Shown here: one piece after another, positions 1 to 8,240 of the stretch
Position numbering within the stretch: the stretch's first letter is position 1
Layout: each line of letters opens with the position of its first letter
From: Gemmatimonadota bacterium
Lineage (GTDB): Bacteria > Gemmatimonadota > Gemmatimonadetes > Palauibacterales > Palauibacteraceae
Direction of reading: 5' to 3'
Assembly: GCA_016649455.1 (NCBI GenBank)
Contig: JAENXO010000098.1
Location: 1-8,240, forward strand
DNA length: 8,240 bases
The notes under the pieces: generated by a model
The model's database searches: none
Told to the model about the DNA's origin: nothing
The model's input: only the letters and a program-made list of their open reading frames with translations
Program-made: the position numbers and the translations under genes

Positions 1-3626
<3,626 letters not shown>

Positions 3627-3630
<4 letters not shown>

Positions 3631-5489
3631 GCGCGCTAAGGCGGCGGCTGAGCGAAGACCAAGTCCTGGTTGTGGACGGAGCCATGGGCTCGATGCTCTA
3701 TCAGCGTGGAGTCTTCGTGAATGTCTGTTACGATGAGTTGAACCTCAACAGGCCGGAACTCGTCCGCGGAGTTCACGAGGCCTACGTACGGGCGGGAGCG
3801 GAAATCCTTGAGACCAACACGTTCGGCAGCAACCCAGTCAAGCTGTCCAGCCACGGCCTGGAGGAGCGGACGGAGGAGATCAACCGGGTCGCCGCTGGAC
3901 TTGCCCGGCAGGCCGCAGGCGACCAGGCCTTCGTAGTCGGAGCTATGGGTCCGCTCGGAATGCGGATTGAACCGTGGGGACCCACTTCTCGAGAGGAGGC
4001 CGCGGCATTCTTCGCCCGACAGGCCACCGGGTTGCTCGACGGAGAGGTCGATGGGTTTATCCTGGAAACGTTCTCGGATCTAGGTGAACTCGAGGCTGCC
4101 ATCCAGGCTGTGCGCGGCCTCTCGGATCTCCCCGTGTTTGCCCAGATGAGTTTCGGCTCGGATGGTACTACGGCATATGGAACGCCGGTTGAGGTGTTCG
4201 CCGAGCGCATGGGAACTGGCCTGGTGGATGTCATCGGCCTCAACTGCGCTGTCGGGCCAGCCGCGATGCTGGAGACTATTGAGCGGTTGGTCGCAGCTAC
4301 CGTCCTCCCCGTTTCGGCCCTGCCCAACGCAGGCCTTCCACGGTCCGTTGGCGGCCGGATCATGTATCTGTCGAGTCCCGAGTACATGGGCCGGTATGCC
4401 CGGCGCATGATCGATGCCGGGGTGAAGATCATCGGAGGTTGCTGTGGAACCACGCCGGCTCACATTCGGGACCTGCGAAGCCAGGTGGTCAGCGTCGTAC
4501 CACGTCATTCAGGTCCGGAACGGCGCCACGCCGAGGTGGCACGGGTGGAAGCGCAGGAACCAGTGCCCCTCGTCGAGCGATCTGGTCTCGGGGCGAAGCT
4601 CGGTCGAGGCGAGTTCGTCATCACGACGGAGATTCTCCCTCCGCGAGGCTGGAAGCCTGACGAAATGCTGGCACAGTGCCGAGAACTGAGAAACGGCGGC
4701 GTGGATGCCATCCACGTCCTCGATACTCCGAGGGCCAGGAGTCGCATGGGAGCAATCCCGGCGGCGCTGCTCATCGAGCGTGAAGTCGGAATCGAGACGG
4801 TATTTCACTACACGTGCCGGGACCGCAACATGCTGGGGATGCAGGCAGACCTGCTCGGCGGCGCCGCGGCCGGGCTGCGGAACGTACTCGCTGTCACTGG
4901 AGATCCGCCGGCTTCAGGAGCATATCCGGATTCGACAACCGTGTTCGACATCGACAGCATCGGTCTCATCAACCTGCTCAACCGACTGAACCGCGGACTT
5001 GATCCGGGAGGCAGCTCGATCGGGGATCCGACCCGCTTCGTTTCAGGCGTGGCGCTCGCCCAGAGTGCCGGAGATCTGGACTCGGAATTGAAGAGATTTT
5101 ACTGGAAAGTGGATGCAGGTGCCGACTTCGCGGTCACCCAGCCGGTGTTCAATCCGGTGGATCTGCTTCAGGTACTCGACCGCCTGGAAAGAGAAGAGCT
5201 GCGCATTCCGGTCATCGCTGCCCTGTGGCCGCTCGTGTCCGTGCGGGGCGCGGAGTACCTGGCGAATGAACTTCCGGGGGTGGTGATTCCCGAGCCGATT
5301 CTAGAGAGAATGCGGATCGCGGAGGACTGTGGCGTAGAGGAAGCGCGCAAGGAGGGCTTGGCGATTGCCCTCGAGGTCTTCGAGCAGATCCGAGGTGCGG
5401 TGGCCGGCGTACAGGTGGCCACCCCGATCGGGGGCCGTGAATCGACACTCGAGCTTCTCGCGTCGGTTCGAAACTCAGTCAGGACCTAG
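3627..5489 (+). CDS. Bifunctional homocysteine S-methyltransferase / 5,10-methylenetetrahydrofolate reductase
   Basis: A 620-residue fusion of the Bacillus YitJ type. Residues about 1-300 form a zinc-dependent homocysteine methyltransferase barrel: VDGAMGS near the N-terminus, ETNTFGSN, and ligands C207 (GLNC) and C272-C273 (GGCCGTT). After a linker rich in charged residues, residues about 325-620 form an MTHFR barrel with E335 (TEILPPRG), HYTCRDRN, D426 (VTGDPP) and Q505 (VTQPVFN). These match the catalytic Glu, flavin-contacting Asp and conserved TQ of MetF proteins. The MTHFR half should reduce 5,10-methylene-THF to 5-methyl-THF, the MetH substrate. The methyl donor of the first half (a folate or corrinoid protein, or S-methylmethionine) cannot be read from sequence. 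I chose the start at 3627 because it overlaps the metH stop as ATGA, suggesting translational coupling, and gives the normal family N-terminus. An upstream in-frame extension to 3426 would overlap metH by 200 nt. One oddity is ALAQSAG in the segment where this family usually has an Asn-Pro motif. Confidence 0.93.
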
Positions 5490-5494
5490 GTAGA

Positions 5495-5511
5495 CCGCCG
5501 ACCGAAGGCGG
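5495..5511. terminator. Small hairpin between convergent genes, possible weak terminator
   Basis: CCGCC (5495-5499) pairs with GGCGG (5507-5511) around a 7-nt loop. It fills most of the 27-nt gap between the two convergent stop codons. There is no T-run on either side, so intrinsic termination is only a weak possibility. Chance pairing in GC-rich DNA is a real alternative. Confidence 0.3.
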
Positions 5512-5516
5512 ATTGC

Positions 5517-6383
5517 TTAGCAGTCGACGGCGGCCAGGATTTCCGCGTACTGTTGATCGACCCGGTGCAGATCCAGATTGCTCACATAGACTCTTTCTGC
5601 ACCCAACTCCCGCAGGGCCCGGATCGTGGCTACGCAGACATCGACCGCTGACATGCCTCTCTCGAACTCACGACTCAGCGCTTCGACCGGAACAGGGAAG
5701 TATCGCGACAGCCATTCCAGCGTCTCGGGCCGTGCGCTCCGGTAGAAGAACACACCAAACACAGCCGGAGCTTCGATTCCGCGCTTCCGGGTTGCTGTCA
5801 CGAATCGCTCCACCTCCTCCAGCCGATGGTGCGAGACGATCTGTGTGAGGAAGAAGTCGATCTCGTAGTCGGGACTCGCCAGAAGCCTTACCTGGCCCTG
5901 AAGATCTCGATGCGGATTCGCCCAGCCCCCTAGCCGCAGTTCCGGCACGCGGCTCCGAATCGACTTCCGCAGCTCTGATGAATGCGAAACGCAGCGCGGC
6001 GTTCCGACGTCTGTGTCGCCTCCCAGAACAGTAATGGCACCAAATCCGGATGCGAGTGCGCGGCTGGCATACAGGTGGCAGTAGTCGAGAGGGTGTTTGG
6101 TGGTCAGGAACGGAACCACCTTCCCGCGATCCACCTGGTCCGACAGGTTGGCGGAAAGATGGCCCAGATTTTCTTCTTCGGCCTCTCCCACGGCGTTGTC
6201 GGTGAGAAACACGACAGTGTCGCGCCGGGCCAGCCGCTCCATCGCATGGTACATGTCGATCCAGACATCGATGCTGTCGCGGTGGGACATGCCCGTGCGC
6301 GGGGGTCGAAGCTCCACTCCCACCAATGGCCTGTTATCTGCGAGGCGTTCGTGGGCTGACAGAGGATTCTGATCGTACAACAT
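5517..6383 (-). CDS. Stand-alone, divergent methylenetetrahydrofolate reductase-family protein
   Basis: A soluble protein of about 288 residues with the MetF/MTHFR barrel pattern. Landmarks are E24 in VGVELRPPR (catalytic Glu position), VVPFLTTKH at 89-97 (equivalent of PHLTC), LGGD at 120-123 (flavin-contacting Asp position), GGWANPHRD at 152-160 (equivalent of the VAAYPE segment) and FLTQ at 178-181. The spacing closely follows E. coli MetF (E28, D120, Q183, from memory). Differences: the histidine of the HLTC/HYTC motif is F92 here, and the conserved lysine before the AGAD segment is S170. It is much less like the fused MTHFR next door than a recent duplicate would be. Possible roles are a second MTHFR, a flavin-independent MTHFR like those reported in mycobacteria, or a reductase for another folate-like substrate. 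I placed the start at 6383 because AAAGG lies 7 nt upstream of that ATG. A longer form starting at 6428 would add 15 unconserved-looking residues (MCCRSAPPRHSKGEL). It is convergent with the metH pair and lies downstream of tRNA-Arg on the same strand. Confidence 0.8.
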   Translation of the reverse strand: MLYDQNPLSAHERLADNRPLVGVELRPPRTGMSHRDSIDVWIDMYHAMERLARRDTVVFLTDNAVGEAEEENLGHLSANLSDQVDRGKVVPFLTTKHPLDYCHLYASRALASGFGAITVLGGDTDVGTPRCVSHSSELRKSIRSRVPELRLGGWANPHRDLQGQVRLLASPDYEIDFFLTQIVSHHRLEEVERFVTATRKRGIEAPAVFGVFFYRSARPETLEWLSRYFPVPVEALSREFERGMSAVDVCVATIRALRELGAERVYVSNLDLHRVDQQYAEILAAVDC

Positions 6384-6390
6384 CAGTTCG

Positions 6391-6395
6391 CCTTT
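6391..6395 (-). promoter_or_regulatory. Ribosome binding site deciding the start of the MTHFR-like gene
   Basis: On the minus strand AAAGG is followed by CGAACTG and then the ATG at 6383, a normal 7-nt spacing. The alternative upstream ATG at 6428 has only AAGG 7 nt before it (CCCCAAGGCGAAATG), which is of similar quality. The choice therefore also rests on family length and on the lack of recognisable sequence in the extra 15 residues. Confidence 0.5.
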
Positions 6396-6445
6396 GCTGT
6401 GTCTCGGCGGCGCGGACCGGCAGCACATTTCGCCTTGGGGAAGAA

Positions 6446-6519
6446 TGCGCCCGGAGAGATTCGAACTCCCAGCCTCCTGATCCGTAGTCAGGTGCTCTAT
6501 CCAATTGAGCTACGGGCGC
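6446..6519 (-). tRNA. tRNA-Arg(ACG)
   Basis: A complete 74-nt cloverleaf. The acceptor stem GCGCCCG/CGGGCGC pairs fully and has discriminator A. The D arm is GCTC/GAGC. The anticodon stem CCTGA/TCAGG carries the loop CTACGGA, with anticodon ACG at 6483-6485. The variable loop has 5 nt. The T arm GGGAG/CTCTC carries TTCGAAT. ACG needs A34-to-inosine editing (TadA) to read CGU, CGC and CGA. No CCA is encoded, as the bases after the discriminator are TTC. It is the last of three tRNAs in transcription order and lies 62 nt upstream of the MTHFR-like start. Confidence 0.96.
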
Positions 6520-6524
6520 GCGAT

Positions 6525-6540
6525 CGACCCTGGCGGGTCG
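6525..6540 (-). other. Stem-loop H3 in tRNA spacer
   Basis: CGACCC (6525-6530) pairs with GGGTCG (6535-6540), a perfect 6-bp stem. The 4-nt loop reads GCCA on the transcribed minus strand. It ends 5 nt before the tRNA-Arg 5' end, close enough to affect 5' processing or folding if the spacer is transcribed. Confidence 0.55.
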
Positions 6541-6547
6541 GCTTCAT

Positions 6548-6573
6548 TCCGGGTCCGCGGCCGCGGACCCGGA
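6548..6573 (-). other. Perfect 26-nt palindrome / strong stem-loop H2 in tRNA spacer
   Basis: A perfect inverted repeat centred between 6560 and 6561. As RNA it gives an 11-bp, almost all-GC stem with a GGCC tetraloop. The left arm begins TCCGGGTCCGC. There is no T-run after it on either strand, so it is not a standard intrinsic terminator. Possible roles are an RNase processing site, a transcript-stability element or part of a dispersed palindromic repeat. Confidence 0.65.
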
Positions 6574-6583
6574 GAGTGGAGAA

Positions 6584-6599
6584 GGCGCCTCGCGGCGCC
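6584..6599 (-). other. Stem-loop H1 with GNRA tetraloop in tRNA spacer
   Basis: GGCGCC (6584-6589) pairs with GGCGCC (6594-6599). On the minus strand, which is the tRNA sense strand, the loop reads GCGA, a GNRA tetraloop; on the plus strand it reads TCGC. This favours a structure made in the tRNA transcript. The minus strand continues TTCTCC, so a very weak terminator role for the two Leu tRNAs is possible. Confidence 0.55.
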
Positions 6600-6604
6600 C
6601 TCGA

Positions 6605-6688
6605 TGCCCAGGAGAGGATTCGAACCTCCACGACCTTGCGGCCACCAGCCCCTCAAGCTGGCGCGTCTGCCAATTCCGCCACCTGGGC
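6605..6688 (-). tRNA. tRNA-Leu(GAG)
   Basis: A complete 84-nt class II tRNA. The acceptor GCCCAGG/CCTGGGC has discriminator A. The D region is of leucine type (GCGGAATTGGCAGACGC). The anticodon stem CCAGC/GCTGG carries the loop TTGAGGG, with anticodon GAG reading CUC/CUU. The 15-nt variable arm is TGGCCGCAAGGTCGT. The T arm GGAGG/CCTCT carries TTCGAAT. No CCA is encoded. Only 5 nt separate it from the preceding tRNA-Leu(CAG). Confidence 0.96.
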
Positions 6689-6693
6689 AGGCA

Positions 6694-6779
<86 letters not shown>

Positions 6780-6824
6780 GTCTTGCTCGCTTGCCCCGTC
6801 TCTTGACGGCTTCCGCGAACACAG

Positions 6825-6846
6825 ACCCCCGCCAGTTCGCGGGGGT
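6825..6846. other. Strong hairpin in the divergent intergenic region
   Basis: ACCCCCGC (6825-6832) pairs perfectly with GCGGGGGT (6839-6846) around a 6-nt loop, CAGTTC. On the minus strand it is followed by CTGTGTT, a poor U-tract. It lies about 45 nt upstream of the tRNA-Leu(CAG) 5' end, so it could be a leader element of the tRNA transcript or a weak terminator for upstream minus-strand transcription. Confidence 0.45.
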
Positions 6847-6951
6847 TCGGTTCGACGGACGGAGTCCGGAGCAGACGTCCCCGCTCTTCACGGGGCCGTC
6901 AAAGATAACGGCTGGACGGGTCCGCGCAAGAAGTCTGATGAGCGGCCTGAA

Positions 6952-6981
6952 GTGACGGAGAAGGCCTCCTGCCCTTATCGT
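6952..6981 (+). promoter_or_regulatory. Weak candidate promoter for the secreted-protein operon
   Basis: GTGACG (6952-6957) and TATCGT (6976-6981) each match 4 of 6 bases of the sigma-70 -35 and -10 consensus, with an 18-nt spacer. Transcription would start about 60 nt before the ATG at 7049. This is a best-available guess in a region with no strong match. Confidence 0.22.
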
Positions 6982-7035
6982 ATGCAGTGAGTCGCCGCCC
7001 GCGTCGGATTCGACGTTGAGCACCGAGCTACCCGC

Positions 7036-7041
7036 GAGGAG
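7036..7041 (+). promoter_or_regulatory. Ribosome binding site of the secreted-protein gene
   Basis: GAGGAG lies 7 nt before the ATG at 7049. It fixes this start over an in-frame TTG at 7016, which has no comparable site and would put a polar stretch in front of the signal peptide. Confidence 0.8.
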
Positions 7042-7048
7042 TTCTTCC

Positions 7049-7630
7049 ATGATTCGTCCGGTCTCCTGGCTGATCGCGCTGCTGATCCTCCTGCCGGCCA
7101 CCGCCGGCGCTCAGCAGGGCGTGTCGCTGCGGATTGACGAGTTTGACGGGTTTCCGTGGGGCACGACTGAGGAAGAGGTCCTGGATCGACTCGGAGAGCC
7201 GGTTCAGGCTGACACGCTCGAGGGAGGTGTCGTTGTCCTGGCCTTCCTGGGCACGATCGGGGACACGGCTTCGATTGCCATGTTCGCGTTCCTGCCCGGC
7301 CAGGGACTCGTGAAGGGGCAGCATTCAATCGCGTTCGATGTTTCGGAGGACTGCGTGGCCCTGTTCAGGGCCATGCGAAATCACCTTCTCCTGAAGTACC
7401 CCATGATCGTTCCCGTAGATCGGAGCAGGAACGACTCGAGCAATACCTTCTGCGCAGCTGTCGTCGATGGCGATGCGGCATGGATCTCCACCTGGGAAGA
7501 CCCTCAGACGGGCGCTCAGGCCCTGGTCTCGATCGAGGCCGGACGTCCGAGACTGAACGTCGTGTTCGAGTCAGCCAGGTTCATCGCCTGGGTGGAGGAC
7601 CCGGACCGACCCTCGGAACCTGAACCCTGA
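7049..7630 (+). CDS. Small secreted/periplasmic protein of unknown function
   Basis: A 193-residue protein with a clear signal peptide: MIR, a hydrophobic core (WLIALLILLP), then ATAGA before QQ. Cleavage is likely after A21 and there is no lipobox. The mature part starts with a short beta-like stretch and FPWGTTEEEVLDRLGEP at about 35-51. This resembles the FxxxxWGTSxxxV motif seen at the start of small exported domains in many bacteria, but I cannot name a family with confidence. Two cysteines, C102 and C135, could form a disulfide outside the cytoplasm. The C-terminal tail (EDPDRPSEPEP) is acidic and proline-rich. A lipoprotein gene follows 22 nt later on the same strand with its own ribosome binding site, so the two are probably one operon. 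No catalytic motif is visible. Confidence 0.82.
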   Translation: MIRPVSWLIALLILLPATAGAQQGVSLRIDEFDGFPWGTTEEEVLDRLGEPVQADTLEGGVVVLAFLGTIGDTASIAMFAFLPGQGLVKGQHSIAFDVSEDCVALFRAMRNHLLLKYPMIVPVDRSRNDSSNTFCAAVVDGDAAWISTWEDPQTGAQALVSIEAGRPRLNVVFESARFIAWVEDPDRPSEPEP

Positions 7631-7642
7631 ACCCCCGAAGAC

Positions 7643-7646
7643 GGAG
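7643..7646 (+). promoter_or_regulatory. Ribosome binding site of the lipoprotein gene
   Basis: GGAG lies 6 nt before the ATG at 7653, inside the 22-nt gap to the upstream gene. Confidence 0.7.
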
Positions 7647-7652
7647 AGACAC

Positions 7653-8135
7653 ATGTCCCGACAGGATCCCCGCGCCCCCACAAGTCAGAACTTGAAGATA
7701 CCGTTGACGGGTACCGTGCTCGCGGTCGTCCTCTCGGCCTGCAGCGGCTCGCAGCCGTATTCATCGCCCGTGAGCGCGAGCGCTGGAACGACGTTCGACT
7801 GCGTGCGAAGCCAGATGGTGCAACTCGGTTACACAATTGACGAGGCTGATCGCGATCGCGGCACTGTGGTCGGCAGCCTCCGTATCGCCATGCAGACCGA
7901 CGATGAGACCGCGCTCGTGCTCAATGCCGAGGTCGAGCCGGTCAACGCGAGTTCGAAGCTCTCCATCAAGCCGTATCGCCAGACTATTACGACCGGGGGG
8001 AGCGTTGATCGCGACAGTGACAGTTCGGCCGAGGCGGATGCCCGAAGACTGCTGATCAGCTGCGGCGGCAGGGTGGACCAGGGAGAACCCGACAGGCCGT
8101 ACGGCATCAGGCCGGAGATCACCACGACACCCTGA
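7653..8135 (+). CDS. Small lipoprotein of unknown function
   Basis: A 160-residue protein. A polar N-region of about 18 residues is followed by a hydrophobic stretch (LTGTVLAVVLSAC). This ends in the lipobox LSAC, so C30 is the predicted lipidated residue. S31 at the +2 position does not signal inner-membrane retention under the E. coli Lol rule, so an outer-membrane location is likely if that rule holds here. The mature domain begins after a Ser-rich linker: FDCVRSQMVQLGYTIDEADR, then alternating beta-like segments (TVVGSLRIAM, TALVLNAEVE, SKLSIKPYRQ). C50 and C137 could pair. The charged helix-then-strand start is common in short bacterial lipoproteins, but I do not recognise the family. 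The last 20 or so residues are polar and proline-rich. It is probably cotranscribed with the upstream secreted-protein gene. Confidence 0.8.
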   Translation: MSRQDPRAPTSQNLKIPLTGTVLAVVLSACSGSQPYSSPVSASAGTTFDCVRSQMVQLGYTIDEADRDRGTVVGSLRIAMQTDDETALVLNAEVEPVNASSKLSIKPYRQTITTGGSVDRDSDSSAEADARRLLISCGGRVDQGEPDRPYGIRPEITTTP

Positions 8136-8186
8136 CCGGAGAGACGGATATCGCGCCGCGTTCCTTCCAGCCACCTGAATAAGCGA

Positions 8187-8218
8187 AAGGCCCGCCCCGC
8201 TACTGCGGGACGGGCCTT
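8187..8218. terminator. Bidirectional intrinsic terminator after the exported-protein operon
   Basis: A 14-position stem, AAGGCCCG-CCCCGC (8187-8200) with GCGGGA-CGGGCCTT (8205-8218), closes on a TACT loop. On the plus strand there is one C-A mismatch, which becomes a G-U wobble on the minus strand. Pyrimidine-rich stretches follow on both sides: TTCTGCTT on the plus strand and CCTTTCGCTTATT on the minus strand. It lies about 50 nt after the lipoprotein stop and probably also serves a minus-strand gene beyond the window. Confidence 0.85.
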
Positions 8219-8240
8219 CTGCTTACTTCCTCCGGACGAA

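Larger units (their letters stand above)
6780..7048. other. Divergent intergenic region between the tRNA cluster and the secreted-protein gene
   Basis: This 269-nt stretch should hold the promoters for the minus-strand tRNAs and the plus-strand exported-protein genes. I see no convincing gene in it. It has several short GC hairpins: 6825-6846, CCCCG/CGGGG at 6879-6883 and 6891-6895, and GCCGT/ACGGC at 6895-6899 and 6908-6912. A poor candidate tRNA promoter on the minus strand is TTGCGC (6924-6929), a 16-nt spacer, then TATCTT (6902-6907). No strong sigma-70 consensus was found. Confidence 0.5.

Noticed and set aside
6384..6428. Longer MTHFR-like protein starting at 6428
   Set aside because: The extra 15 residues do not look like family sequence and would begin only 17 nt after the tRNA-Arg 3' end. 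The start at 6383 has a good ribosome binding site. Not fully excluded.
7016..7048. TTG start for the secreted protein
   Set aside because: The ATG at 7049 has GAGGAG at the right distance and gives a standard signal peptide.

Overview
The window is GC-rich bacterial DNA. It carries methionine and one-carbon metabolism genes, a three-tRNA cluster and two small exported proteins. A signal-peptidase I type leader and a lipobox suggest a diderm (Gram-negative type) bacterium. None of the three tRNA genes encodes its CCA tail, so a CCA-adding enzyme is needed. The phylum cannot be fixed from this sequence. A Gemmatimonadota-like or similar uncultivated lineage is only a guess from gene style and base composition.

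Layout. (1) Positions 1-5489, plus strand: cobalamin-dependent methionine synthase MetH, whose first ~22 residues appear to lie upstream of the window. It overlaps by 4 nt (ATGA) a fused homocysteine S-methyltransferase/5,10-methylenetetrahydrofolate reductase (MTHFR). (2) Positions 5517-6383, minus strand, convergent with the first block: a divergent stand-alone MTHFR-family protein of about 288 residues. (3) Positions 6446-6779, minus strand: tRNA-Leu(CAG), tRNA-Leu(GAG) and tRNA-Arg(ACG), listed in transcription order. The 85-nt spacer before tRNA-Arg is packed with three tandem stem-loops. The MTHFR-like gene starts only 62 nt after tRNA-Arg with no obvious terminator between, so cotranscription is possible. 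(4) Positions 6780-7048: a structured divergent intergenic region. (5) Positions 7049-8135, plus strand: a likely two-gene operon for a secreted protein and a lipoprotein of unknown function. A strong bidirectional terminator hairpin follows at 8187-8218.

How the genes work together: the MTHFR half of the fusion should make 5-methyl-THF, which MetH uses to methylate homocysteine to methionine. The fusion's own zinc homocysteine module is a second, apparently intact copy of the module at the MetH N-terminus. The convergent stand-alone gene keeps several MTHFR active-site landmarks but has changed others. Its position makes it the most interesting protein here. Nothing in the window looks like a mobile element, CRISPR array, phage segment or defence system.
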